Positions 35,117 to 44,475 of a DNA stretch of 64,000 nucleotides are shown here, piece by piece. How positions within the stretch are numbered: the stretch's first letter is position 1; each line of letters begins with the position of its first letter. Below the pieces are notes generated by a model. The model saw only the letters and a program-made list of their open reading frames with translations, searched no databases and was not told the DNA's origin. Origin of the DNA: Erythrobacter sp. (lineage in GTDB: Bacteria > Pseudomonadota > Alphaproteobacteria > Sphingomonadales > Sphingomonadaceae). A program made the position numbers and the translations under genes. The stretch is from the NCBI GenBank assembly GCA_029937545.1, contig JAPYPR010000002.1, forward strand, positions 62,001-126,000, written 5' to 3'.

Positions 35117-36102
35117 GCGCAACGCTACCCCACGGGCTTCACGCATTTCTGGGCGACACCGAATGGGAGGGCGCCGAGATCGCCCCGCTCGTCGGCGATG
35201 CCAGCTTTCGCTGCTACTTCCGCCTCCGCCTGGGCGATCGCAGCGCGATGCTTATGCACGCTCCGCCGCCGCAGGAAGACCCCGCGCCGTTCCTGCATGT
35301 GGCCGACTGGCTCACGGCAAATGGAATGCGCGGGCCGGAAATCTATCTGCAGGATGCAGAGGCTGGATGGGTGCTGACCGAGGACTTCGGCGATCACCGC
35401 GTGCGCGAGTGGATCGACGACCATCCCGACGACGAGCACGACATCTATGCCGGTGCGATCGAGGCGCTGGTCAAGCTGCATACGCTGCCGCCGGGTCCGT
35501 TTCCGCCCTACGACATGGCGACCTATCTGCGCGAAGTGGACCTTTTCACCGAATGGTACTGTCCCGCCGCAGGTCTCGAGGTCGATCAGGTAGGATGGAC
35601 CGCAGCCTGGCGCGAGGTTCTGGAGCCATTGCTGTCGCGCCAGTACCCGGGCGTCACCGTTCTGCGCGACTATCATGCGGAGAACATCATGCTGCTCGAG
35701 CCCGGGAAACTCGGCGGCGAGCAAGGATTGATCGATTTCCAGGACGCGCTGGTTGGTCACCCGGCCTACGATCTCGTCAGCCTGCTGCAGGATGCGCGGC
35801 GCGACGTCTCGCAGCAGCTGGAGCATGACATGCTGTGCCGCTACCGCGCCGCAGCCGATCCGGGCGAGCATTTCGAGGCCGATTACGCAAGGCTCGGCGC
35901 GCAGCGGAATGCGAAGATTGTCGGCATTTTTGCTCGCCTCTACAAGCGCGATGGCAAGTCACGCTATCTCTCCATGATCCCGCGCGTGTGGCGCGCCATG
36001 GAACGGGACCTCGCGCATCCGGTCGCGGTGCCCCTCGCGGCGTGGTTCGCGGCGAACATCCCGGCGCACCTTCGCGAGAATGGGGGCGGCGCAATCACAT
36101 GA
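35113..36102 (+). CDS. amgK: anomeric MurNAc/GlcNAc kinase AmgK
   Basis: From ATG 35113 the 329-residue protein is an aminoglycoside-phosphotransferase-fold kinase. It has PLVGDASFRCYFRLRLGDR (nucleotide loop), the Brenner-like catalytic segment VLRDYHAENIMLLE and the metal-binding IDFQDALVGHPAYDLVSL. With the nucleotidyltransferase gene that overlaps it, it forms the AmgK-MurU pair known from Pseudomonas, which phosphorylates recovered N-acetylmuramic acid at C1 and makes UDP-MurNAc, bypassing early peptidoglycan synthesis. Assignment rests on the fold and neighbour. The track's earlier start reads into tsaE. Confidence 0.85.
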   Translation: MSATLPHGLHAFLGDTEWEGAEIAPLVGDASFRCYFRLRLGDRSAMLMHAPPPQEDPAPFLHVADWLTANGMRGPEIYLQDAEAGWVLTEDFGDHRVREWIDDHPDDEHDIYAGAIEALVKLHTLPPGPFPPYDMATYLREVDLFTEWYCPAAGLEVDQVGWTAAWREVLEPLLSRQYPGVTVLRDYHAENIMLLEPGKLGGEQGLIDFQDALVGHPAYDLVSLLQDARRDVSQQLEHDMLCRYRAAADPGEHFEADYARLGAQRNAKIVGIFARLYKRDGKSRYLSMIPRVWRAMERDLAHPVAVPLAAWFAANIPAHLRENGGGAIT

Positions 36103-36821
36103 GCGATCTCGTCTCCGACACCGCGATGCTGATGGCCGCCGGGCTCGGTAAGCGGATGCGCCCGCTGACGGCCACGACGCCAAAGCCCTTGGTGCGGGTG
36201 GCAGGCAAGCCGCTGATCGACCGCGCGCTCGACCGGATCCAGGATGCGGGCATCGAGAAGGCACTGGTCAATGTCCATTACCTCGCCGATGCGATCGAGG
36301 CGCATGTCGGACCGCGCAAGGTGCCGGCGGTCAGCTTCTCCGACGAGCGCGAGCAATTGCTCGAAACCGGCGGCGGCATGGTCAAGGCGCAGGCTGCCGG
36401 GCAGCTGCCCGACCCGTTCTTCGCCTGCAATGCCGACAGTATCTGGCTCGACGGGCCGCGCAACGCTTTCGCCGAACTTTCGGCGCGCTGGGACCCCGAG
36501 CGGATGGATGCGCTGCTGCTGGTCGTCAGCCACGTCCGGGCTTTCAATTTCGACGGCACGGGTGATTTCTACATGGATGCTGCCGGTCGATTGACCCGCA
36601 AACGGCCGGAACGGATCGCGCCTTTCATCTATACAGGCATCCAAGTCGTGTCGCACCGTCTCCTAAGGGACGCCCCCGAGGGCAAGTTTTCGACCAATAT
36701 ACTGTGGGATCGCGCGATCGAGGAAGGGCGGCTGTTCGGTCTCGCTTTCACCGGCGAATGGTACGAAGTCGGCACGCCGCAGCACATCGCGCCGACCGAG
36801 GAAGCGTTGCGGGGTGGCTGA
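36099..36821 (+). CDS. murU: MurNAc-1-phosphate uridylyltransferase MurU
   Basis: The 240-residue nucleotidyltransferase carries the signature AMLMAAGLGKRMRPLTATTP with PKPLVRVAGKPLIDRALD, and the metal Asp in FFACNADSIWLDG. It is shorter than glucose-1-phosphate thymidylyltransferases, as expected for MurU. It would convert MurNAc-1-phosphate to UDP-MurNAc. It overlaps amgK by four bases and addB by eight, and starts at the ATG 36099. Confidence 0.87.
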   Translation: MSDLVSDTAMLMAAGLGKRMRPLTATTPKPLVRVAGKPLIDRALDRIQDAGIEKALVNVHYLADAIEAHVGPRKVPAVSFSDEREQLLETGGGMVKAQAAGQLPDPFFACNADSIWLDGPRNAFAELSARWDPERMDALLLVVSHVRAFNFDGTGDFYMDAAGRLTRKRPERIAPFIYTGIQVVSHRLLRDAPEGKFSTNILWDRAIEEGRLFGLAFTGEWYEVGTPQHIAPTEEALRGG

Positions 36822-39819
36822 GCGCCCCGAACCCAGCATCTATTCCATCGCCGCGCATCGCGGGTTTGCCGACGCACTAGTGGCCGGCCTCGTGCCGCGC
36901 TATCGCGAGCCGGACTTCGGCCTCGCGCGCCTGACTTTACTGTTGCCGAGCAGCCGTGCGCGCCGCACGATCTCCGAGGCCTTCATCCGCCAAGCGGGTG
37001 AGGCTGGCGAGAACGGTCTGCTCATGCCGCGCATGGCGGTGATCGGCGATCTCGATCTCGACGAGACGCTCGGCCCGCTGCTCGATCCGCTTGGCGCGAG
37101 CGAGATCCCCCCGGCCATCGATCCGCAGCGGCGGCTGTTCCGGTTGGCGCAGCTGGTCGGCGTGGAACTGGGCGAGAAGGCACCGGGCGGCACGGGTCTG
37201 TTGCGGCTTGCGCGGGAGGCCGCATCGACCATGGACCGCCTCCTGGTCGAAGGGGTCGGCCCGGAGGAGTTGGTCGGCGATAAGGTGCTCGACCTGTTCG
37301 GCTCGCTCGCCTCGCATTGGCAGGACGGCCTGCGCCTTTTCGCGACCGTCCAGGCCAAATGGCTCGCCGAACTGGACACGCTTGGCATGCTCGATCAGGC
37401 CGCGCGGCGGAACCGGCTGTTCGATCACGCCGCGGCCTTGTGGCGCAGTGAGCCGCCCGCCACGCCGGTGATCGCAGCAGGTGTGACCAGCGCAGCCCCG
37501 TCGCTCGCGAACCTCCTGCGCGTGATCTCCCATATGCCGCAGGGAGCGGTCATACTTCCCGATTTCGATCTGACGATGGATCAAGCGACCTGGGACGAAC
37601 TGGGCAGGGCCGGCGCCGCGCCCGAGCCGGGCGACACGCCGTTCGCGAAGGATGACGCGGTCACCCACCCGCAATACCACCTCAAACTGCTGCTCAATCG
37701 CATGGCAATCCGGCGTGAGGAGGTGCAACCGTGGCACCGCAAGGGCATGTCCGCCGCTCCGCCCGAGCGCAGCCATGCGATCGGCTCCCTGTTCCTCCCC
37801 CCGGAGGCAAGCAAGAGCTGGATCGACCTCCCGGCTGAGAAGCGACGCCTCTCCGGCGTAAGATTGATGATGACGGCCAATCCGGAGGAAGAGGCGCAGG
37901 CGATCGCGCTGCTGGTACGCGAGGCGGTCGAGAAGCCTGAGCAGCGGGTAGCGGTCGTGACCCCGGATCGCGGTCTGGCACGGCGGGTCGTCCATCATCT
38001 GGAACGGTGGAACATCGCGGCCGACGATTCCGCGGGACGGCCGCTGTCGTCGACTGCGGCGGGCCGGCTGCTGCTACTGCTCGCCGAAGTGATGGCGGAG
38101 GATGCCGCGCCGGTTCCGCTGATGGCGCTGCTTGGCCATCCGCTGGTTCGCGGCGACATGGAGCGCGGGACATGGCTGCGCCAGCTGCGCCGGGTCGAGC
38201 GCGACCTGCGCGGACCCCGCATGACCGGCGGTTTCGGACCGGTACGCAAGATCGTCGAGAGACTTGCGGAGAGCCATCCCAGGGTCGCTGAGTGGTTCGC
38301 GCAGGTCGAGAACGTTCTCCTCCCCTTGCTGGACTTGCCGGAAGAGATGGCGCTTGCCGATTTGCTCGACGTTCTGGTGCGCGCGGGAGAAGCGCTTTGC
38401 AGTGAGTTTCTTTGGGCTCGCGAGGACGGGCGCTCGCTCGCTCAGTTCGTCGAGGATATGCGGGCCAATGCGCGCGAAACGGACTTCGTGCTGGCGCGGA
38501 AAGAAGCTGCCATTGCCCTTCGCGATGCGATGGAGCAGGTCGCGGTTCGGCCACCCTATGGCGGCCACGCACGCGTTCAGGTGCTCGGTCTGCTGGAAAG
38601 CCGCATGAACCGCGCGGATCTCGTTATTTGCGGCGGCCTCAACGAAGGAAGCTGGCCGCCTCGGGGTAGCGTGGACTCCTTGTTGGCACCGCCTTTGCTC
38701 CGCGCACTCGGCGTTCCCGGAGGCGACTTCCGGCTCGGCCTGTCCGCACACGATCTCGCCGGGGCGCTCGGCGCGCCGCAGGTGGTATTGAGCCGGGCCG
38801 AGCGCGACGAGAGCGGCCCGACCATCCCTTCGCGTTTCCTCCTCCGGGTCGAAGCGTTGCTCGGCAGTCTCGCGGAGGATCATCGCGAACGCCGCATGGT
38901 GGAACTTTCGCGCGCAATGGGGCGTGCCATCCCGGCCCAGTCACACCCGCGGCCCGCGCCGACGCCGACTGCGGAGCAACGCGATGTCGACATCTCGGCC
39001 ACCGCGCTCGACCGGTTGCTCGGCGATCCGTATCAGTTCTACGCGCAGAAGATCCTGCAGCTGTCGGATCTCGATGCGCTCGATGCCGAACCGGGGCCGC
39101 TCTGGCAGGGCAATGCCGCCCACCTCATCCTCCAGCGCTGGCACGAAGCGCGCGAGACCGACCCGTCTGCCCCTCTCGCCCCGATCATGGACGCGGTGCT
39201 GGAAGAGGAAGGCACCGATCCGGTGACGCGCGGGCTATGGCAACCGCGGCTGGAGGCAGCGCTGCGCTGGATAGAGGAGCAAGTCGATGCTGCGCCGGAA
39301 CGCAAGGTGCTGGCAGTCGAGAAAAAAGGCGCGATGATCTACGACGATGTCCGCGTCCACGGTCGGGCGGACCGGATTGACAGGCTGCCCGATGGCGGCC
39401 TTGCCATCGTCGATTACAAGACGGGATCGCCGCCCAGCGCTGCCATGGTCGAGGAGGGTTTCGCGCTACAACTCGGCATCCTCGGCCTGATTGCGGAACG
39501 CGGCGGGTTCGACGGCCTCGCGGGCGATCCGGAGAGCTACGAATACTGGTCGCTCGGCAAGGCCAAGGGCGAGAATGCGCATGGCTTCGGCTATGTCGAA
39601 GTGCCGCTGAAAGTGGGCAACAAGCGCAGCGGTGTTGCGCCCGAGGAGTTCCTGCCGCTGACCGCTGCCAAGCTTTCCGAAGCGATTGCCCGGTTTGTCA
39701 AGGGCTCCGATCCCTTCACGGCGCGCGAGAACCCCGACTATCCGGCCTATGATACTTACGACCAGCTGATGCGCCTCGACGAATGGATTGCGACACAGGA
39801 TGGAGAGGGCGCGGCATGA
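36814..39819 (+). CDS. addB: double-strand break repair protein AddB
   Basis: The 1001-residue protein starts with GTG. It has a helicase-like but degenerate N-terminal half (LTLLLPSSRARRTISEAFIR), a second helicase-like half (LGLLESRMNRADLVICGGLN with GSWPP), and a C-terminal PD-(D/E)xK nuclease domain with VHGRADRIDRLPDG and AIVDYKTGSP (about residues 850-870). It pairs with AddA to resect double-strand breaks for RecA loading, replacing RecBCD in alphaproteobacteria. Length is normal for the alphaproteobacterial type. It overlaps murU and addA. Confidence 0.93.
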   Translation: MAERPEPSIYSIAAHRGFADALVAGLVPRYREPDFGLARLTLLLPSSRARRTISEAFIRQAGEAGENGLLMPRMAVIGDLDLDETLGPLLDPLGASEIPPAIDPQRRLFRLAQLVGVELGEKAPGGTGLLRLAREAASTMDRLLVEGVGPEELVGDKVLDLFGSLASHWQDGLRLFATVQAKWLAELDTLGMLDQAARRNRLFDHAAALWRSEPPATPVIAAGVTSAAPSLANLLRVISHMPQGAVILPDFDLTMDQATWDELGRAGAAPEPGDTPFAKDDAVTHPQYHLKLLLNRMAIRREEVQPWHRKGMSAAPPERSHAIGSLFLPPEASKSWIDLPAEKRRLSGVRLMMTANPEEEAQAIALLVREAVEKPEQRVAVVTPDRGLARRVVHHLERWNIAADDSAGRPLSSTAAGRLLLLLAEVMAEDAAPVPLMALLGHPLVRGDMERGTWLRQLRRVERDLRGPRMTGGFGPVRKIVERLAESHPRVAEWFAQVENVLLPLLDLPEEMALADLLDVLVRAGEALCSEFLWAREDGRSLAQFVEDMRANARETDFVLARKEAAIALRDAMEQVAVRPPYGGHARVQVLGLLESRMNRADLVICGGLNEGSWPPRGSVDSLLAPPLLRALGVPGGDFRLGLSAHDLAGALGAPQVVLSRAERDESGPTIPSRFLLRVEALLGSLAEDHRERRMVELSRAMGRAIPAQSHPRPAPTPTAEQRDVDISATALDRLLGDPYQFYAQKILQLSDLDALDAEPGPLWQGNAAHLILQRWHEARETDPSAPLAPIMDAVLEEEGTDPVTRGLWQPRLEAALRWIEEQVDAAPERKVLAVEKKGAMIYDDVRVHGRADRIDRLPDGGLAIVDYKTGSPPSAAMVEEGFALQLGILGLIAERGGFDGLAGDPESYEYWSLGKAKGENAHGFGYVEVPLKVGNKRSGVAPEEFLPLTAAKLSEAIARFVKGSDPFTARENPDYPAYDTYDQLMRLDEWIATQDGEGAA

Positions 39820-42800
39820 GCGGCATTGTCCATCCCCTGCAGGGCAAGCAGCGCCCGGCGGTCGAGCCACAGGACAGCGTGTGGCTCTCGGCCAGCGCGG
39901 GCACCGGTAAAACACAGGTCCTCTCGGCTCGCGTGCTTCGGCTACTGCTGGAGCCGGGAGCGGACCCTTCGCAGATTTTATGCTTGACCTTCACCAAGGC
40001 TGGCGCGGCGGAAATGGCGGTGCGCGTCAATTCCGTGCTGGCCCGCTGGGTGCGGATGGATGCGGTCAGGCTTGCCGAGGAGCTGGGCTATCTAGGCGCT
40101 CCAATCGATCCGGAAACCCAATCGCGCGCCCGTGCTCTGTTCGCGCGGGTCCTCGATTGTCCGGGCGGCGGGCTGCGGATCGATACGATCCATGCCTTTG
40201 CGCAATATCTGCTGGCGGCCTTTCCCGGCGAGGCGGGACTGTTGCCGGGATCGCGCCCGATGGAAGACCGCGAGCGCGATTTGCTGAGCCGCGAGGTGCT
40301 GCACGACCTGCTGCAGGAGGCCGATCGCCGCACCCTCGAAGCGGTTGGCGAGATGAGCCGGCGCAAGGGTCCGGACGCCGTACGCGGATGGCTGATGCGT
40401 TGCGCGCGCCATATGGACTTGTGGGAAGGACCGGGGAGTTGGCAACCGCCCATGCAGCCCCGCGTTCGTCAACTGCTCGGCATTCCGAGCGATGCCGACG
40501 AGGAATGGGTCGCCGACGCCTGCTCGGACGACGCATTTCCTATCGGAGACCTGCTCGCTTGCAGCAGGGCCAACGCGGAGTGGGGAACGCCGACGGGGCT
40601 CAAGAATGCTGACATCGCCGCATCCTGGCTGGCGGCTGGTCCGGAACAGCGACTAGCGACCATCGATGGCTTCTTCGGCACCCTCCTGACGAAGAAGGGC
40701 GAGCCGAGCAGGCTGTCGAACCTCGAGAAGATCGATCCGGCCTATCCGGGGTTGATCGCCAGCGTTGTCGATGGCGTCCGGCTGGTGAGCGAACGCAAGG
40801 CGCTGCTCGATCTTGCGAAGTTTCTCGCGCCGCAACTGGAAGTGGGCCGGGCTTTTGCGCTTAAATGGCAGGAGGCAAAGCAGCTCGAGGGGCTGGTCGA
40901 CTTCGACGATCTGATCGCGCGGGCTGCCGAGCTTCTTTCGCGAAGCGATATGGCGGACTGGATTCGCTACAAGCTCGACCGCAGCTTCGATCATATCCTC
41001 GTCGACGAAGCGCAGGACACCAACAGCGCGCAATGGGCGATCATCAAGGCGCTGACGGACGACTATTTCTCCGGCGAAGGTGCCCGCGGAAATGCGGTCC
41101 GCACGATCTTCACCGTGGGCGACTACAAGCAGGCGATCTTCGGCTTCCAGGGCACGAGCCCGGAGAATTTCCGCAGCGCACGCGATTGGTTCCGCGACCG
41201 CATGGATGCGACGGCCGCTGCGGCCGAGGCCCTGTGGGACGCGCCGCGCCCCCGGCGGCTCGAGGAATACGGGCTGGAACGCAGCTATCGCACCAATGCG
41301 GTCGTTCTCGGTTTCGTCGACCGCGCGATTGATGCGATCGGCTATGACGGTCTCGGTCTCGATCGCCGGGACGAGCCGCACGTCGGCAGCGACAAGCCCG
41401 GACTGGTGACGCTGTGGAAGGATGTAGGTGTCACGGAGGATGCTGCGGAGGATGGCGAAGACGGGAAGGGCTGGCTAGCGCGCCACGACCGGATGATGGC
41501 GGACAAGATCGCGCGGCAGGTCAAGCAATGGTTGGACGCGGACGGACCGGGCTTCACCCTATCCAAAGGCGAGCCGCGCCGCGCCACGGCAGGCGACATC
41601 ATGATCCTCGTTCAGAAACGGCGCGAGCTTGCCGCCCTGATCGTGGCGCGCCTCTATCGCCATGGCGTGCCGGTGGCGGGCGTCGATCGCTTGCGGCTGG
41701 GTAATCCGCTTGCGGTCAAGGATCTGATGGCGGCCATCCGTTTTGCAGCCCAGCCGCTGGACGATCTCACCCTTGCTTCGCTGCTGGTGTCGCCACTGGT
41801 CGGCTGGTCGCAGGAGGAGTTGCTCGAACACGGCTTCCGGCCAGCGAAGGTGCGCCTGTGGGAGCATCTGCGCGAGAGCGAGGCGCCGCTGGTGCAAGAA
41901 ACGGTTGCGTCTTTGCGCGAAATCCTGCGCCGCGCCGACTTCGACAGCCCGCAGCAATTGCTCCACTGGATGCTCGTCGGGCCGATGGATGGTCGCCGCA
42001 AGCTTGTCGCAAGACTCGGTCGCGAGGCGAACGATCCGATCGACGAATTGCTTAACGCCGCGAATGCTTATGCCAGCGCGCACGCCGCCAGCCTCCAGGG
42101 CTTCATCCGCTGGTTCGATGCGGGCGACGGCGAGCTGAAGCGCGAGGCGGGGGAGGGCGGCGACCAGGTGCGGGTGATGACCGTGCACGGCTCGAAGGGG
42201 CTGCAAGCACCGATCGTGATACTCGCCGATGCGGCCATCCGCCCCGATGGCGCAGGAGAGCTGGCGCTGGAGGACCGTCCGCTGGGTGCGGACCGAGCCC
42301 GCGCTGTTCCCCTGCCCGGGCTTACGAAAGACGAGAAGGTCGGGCCTGTCGCCGAGGTCGATGCGGCTGAAACGGCCAAGGCAATGCAGGAGCATTGGCG
42401 CCTGCTCTATGTCGCGATGACCCGCGCGGAGGAGGCGCTGTTCATCGGCGGATCGCTCGGACCGCGCGATGCGAGGAACGGGCCGCATGAGGATAGCTGG
42501 TATGCGCGGCTGCGCGACCTGTTCGATGCGGACGAGGGGCTGGAGGACGAGATCTGGGGCGCACGGTGGGAGATCGGCGGGCTGGGGCCATCGGTGCCGC
42601 CAAGTGCCGAAGCCGAGAACAATGCCATCCCGCAGCTACCGGCTTGGGCGACTGCTCCGGTCGGCCCGGAACCGCGCCCGCCACGCCCCCTCTCGCCCTC
42701 GGGCCTCGGCGAAGTGGAGGGGAGCGATCCGCCGCTGCCGCCCGATCATGCGGCGCAAGCGGCGCGGCGGGGCACGCTGATCCACGCACTGCTCGAGCGA

Positions 42801-43295
42801 ATGCCGCAGGTTGCGCCCGAAGAGCGCGCCGATCGCGCGCGCGAGTGGCTTGCACGGCAGGGCGGTGACTTCGATGTCGAGGCGCGCGAGGAGATGCTCG
42901 ATCGGGCACTGGCGGTTCTCGACCATCCGGATTTCAGGGCGATCTTCGGATCGGAAGCGCTGGCCGAAATACCTTTGGCCGCTACGGTAGAGGGGCAGGT
43001 CGTCATAGGCGCGGCCGACCGACTGCTGGTGACAGCCGACAAGGTGACGGTCGTCGATTTCAAGACCGCTCGGCGGCCGCCATCGAATATCGATGAAGTC
43101 CCGGAAAGCACGATGCGCCAGATGGCGGCCTATGTCGCTGCGCTGGAAGTGATCTACCCGGGGCGCGAAATCGCAGCTGCCGTGCTCTATACCCAGACGC
43201 CGCAGTTGATCGCCTTGCCGCCCGCGCGCCTCGATGCATACAAGGGCGCGTTTGCAGCGCGGCAGGAAAGCTTTGCCCTGCCATCCGTTGAGTAA
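39816..43295 (+). CDS. addA: double-strand break repair helicase-nuclease AddA
   Basis: The 1159-residue UvrD-type helicase starts MSGIVHPLQGKQRPAVEPQD. Motif I is LSASAGTGKTQVLSARV, motif II ILVDEAQDTNSAQWAII, motif III-like GDYKQAIFGFQG, motif V VMTVHGSKGLQAP and motif VI LLYVAMTRAEEAL. A C-terminal nuclease domain has VTVVDFKTARRPP. It is the motor subunit of AddAB. The first track Met is upstream; the ATG 39816 overlaps the addB TGA and matches the family start. trxA follows at 53 bases. Confidence 0.95.
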   Translation: MSGIVHPLQGKQRPAVEPQDSVWLSASAGTGKTQVLSARVLRLLLEPGADPSQILCLTFTKAGAAEMAVRVNSVLARWVRMDAVRLAEELGYLGAPIDPETQSRARALFARVLDCPGGGLRIDTIHAFAQYLLAAFPGEAGLLPGSRPMEDRERDLLSREVLHDLLQEADRRTLEAVGEMSRRKGPDAVRGWLMRCARHMDLWEGPGSWQPPMQPRVRQLLGIPSDADEEWVADACSDDAFPIGDLLACSRANAEWGTPTGLKNADIAASWLAAGPEQRLATIDGFFGTLLTKKGEPSRLSNLEKIDPAYPGLIASVVDGVRLVSERKALLDLAKFLAPQLEVGRAFALKWQEAKQLEGLVDFDDLIARAAELLSRSDMADWIRYKLDRSFDHILVDEAQDTNSAQWAIIKALTDDYFSGEGARGNAVRTIFTVGDYKQAIFGFQGTSPENFRSARDWFRDRMDATAAAAEALWDAPRPRRLEEYGLERSYRTNAVVLGFVDRAIDAIGYDGLGLDRRDEPHVGSDKPGLVTLWKDVGVTEDAAEDGEDGKGWLARHDRMMADKIARQVKQWLDADGPGFTLSKGEPRRATAGDIMILVQKRRELAALIVARLYRHGVPVAGVDRLRLGNPLAVKDLMAAIRFAAQPLDDLTLASLLVSPLVGWSQEELLEHGFRPAKVRLWEHLRESEAPLVQETVASLREILRRADFDSPQQLLHWMLVGPMDGRRKLVARLGREANDPIDELLNAANAYASAHAASLQGFIRWFDAGDGELKREAGEGGDQVRVMTVHGSKGLQAPIVILADAAIRPDGAGELALEDRPLGADRARAVPLPGLTKDEKVGPVAEVDAAETAKAMQEHWRLLYVAMTRAEEALFIGGSLGPRDARNGPHEDSWYARLRDLFDADEGLEDEIWGARWEIGGLGPSVPPSAEAENNAIPQLPAWATAPVGPEPRPPRPLSPSGLGEVEGSDPPLPPDHAAQAARRGTLIHALLERMPQVAPEERADRAREWLARQGGDFDVEAREEMLDRALAVLDHPDFRAIFGSEALAEIPLAATVEGQVVIGAADRLLVTADKVTVVDFKTARRPPSNIDEVPESTMRQMAAYVAALEVIYPGREIAAAVLYTQTPQLIALPPARLDAYKGAFAARQESFALPSVE

Positions 43296-43348
43296 TCGCT
43301 GCCCACCCCCAAATGGGCTCGCGACAGAGAATTTCAGGAGATACCCCC

Positions 43349-43669
43349 ATGGCCACTACTGCCGTAACCGACGCCAGCTTCAAGTCCGACGTGCTGGAAA
43401 GCGACAAGCCCGTACTCGTCGATTTCTGGGCCGACTGGTGTGGCCCGTGCAAGATGATCGCACCCGCACTCGAGGAATTGAGCGAAGAATTGGGCGACAA
43501 GGTCACCATTGCCAAGATGGACATCATGGAAAACCCCGAGGTGCCGGGCGGCATGGGCGTCCAGTCGATCCCCTATCTGGTGCTGTTCAAGAACGGCGAA
43601 CCGGCAGCGCACATGCGCGGCGCCGCGCCCAAGGGCCAGCTCAAGCAGTGGCTCGAAGGCGAGCTTTAA
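43349..43669 (+). CDS. trxA: thioredoxin 1
   Basis: The 106-residue protein carries the redox motif VDFWADWCGPCKMIAPALEE, with cis-Pro in QSIPYLVLFKNG and the C-terminal helix AAPKGQLKQWLEG. CAGGAG eight bases upstream fixes the ATG at 43349. It reduces disulfides in the cytoplasm and would serve ribonucleotide reductase and possibly the peroxiredoxin in this window. The addA-trxA order is conserved in related bacteria. Its stop overlaps by four bases, convergently, with the phosphatase gene. Confidence 0.96.
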   Translation: MATTAVTDASFKSDVLESDKPVLVDFWADWCGPCKMIAPALEELSEELGDKVTIAKMDIMENPEVPGGMGVQSIPYLVLFKNGEPAAHMRGAAPKGQLKQWLEGEL

Positions 43670-44475
43670 TCCAGTTTCGCATAGCGTTCGGCCAGCTCGT
43701 CCCACAGGGCGGGGCTGGCCGCACCCAGCAGGCCCGTTCGGCCAACCTCGTCCACGCGATAGGGTGAGCCGTCGGGCCGCGCTGCTTTTCCGCCCGCTTC
43801 GTTGAGCCACAGCGCTCCGGTGGCGTGGTCCCAGGCCAGCGTCCGTTCGAAGATCGACACGTCGTTCACACCCAGGGCCAGCCGCGGATACTGCTCCGCC
43901 GCGCAATAGGGGATGTCGACTAGGTCGTAATGCGGCGCGATATGCGCCTTTGTGGCCTCGCGTCGCGCTTGTTCCATGAAGACGAGCGAGATAGCCGCCA
44001 CCGGTCGAGTGCCGTCCGTCGTTTGCGCTGACACCTTCTGGCCATCGATGAACGCGCCTTTCCCGCGATGCGCGGTGCAGAGACGGCGCGTCAGGCAATC
44101 GTAGATCCAGCCGGTATGCGCCTCGCCGCCAGAGGCCATCGCAATCAGGATGCCGAAGGGCGGTTTCCCGGCTGCGAAGTTGCGGGTTCCGTCGATCGGA
44201 TCGACGATCCAGCAATCGCCGGACAAGCGGTCGAGGACAGCCGGATCGGCATGGGCCGCCTCCTCGCCGACTACGGGCAAGCCCGGAATGATCCACGACA
44301 ATCCCTCGCTCAACATCTCCTCGCTTTCGCGATCTGCAATGGTGACCGGGTCGTTGCCGCCCTTGTCCTCGATATCGCCTTCCGCGAGATTGCGGTAATG
44401 CGGGAGGATCGCCTTCTCGGTCGTTTCCCGCAGCAATCGCTCGACTGCCGAATGAAGAGCGTCGATGTCGCTCAC
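43666..44475 (-). CDS. inositol monophosphatase family phosphatase (HisN-like)
   Basis: The 269-residue enzyme has the family metal site: VVGEEAAH, then CWIVDPIDGTRNFAAGKPPF, and the C-terminal LAWDHATGALWLNEAGG. It hydrolyses small phosphate monoesters; in actinobacteria and alphaproteobacteria such proteins often act as histidinol-phosphatases or inositol-phosphatases, but substrate cannot be decided by sequence alone. It starts at GTG 44475 overlapping the argJ TGA (GTGA); the longer track ORF reads into argJ. Confidence 0.85.
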   Translation of the reverse strand: MSDIDALHSAVERLLRETTEKAILPHYRNLAEGDIEDKGGNDPVTIADRESEEMLSEGLSWIIPGLPVVGEEAAHADPAVLDRLSGDCWIVDPIDGTRNFAAGKPPFGILIAMASGGEAHTGWIYDCLTRRLCTAHRGKGAFIDGQKVSAQTTDGTRPVAAISLVFMEQARREATKAHIAPHYDLVDIPYCAAEQYPRLALGVNDVSIFERTLAWDHATGALWLNEAGGKAARPDGSPYRVDEVGRTGLLGAASPALWDELAERYAKLD

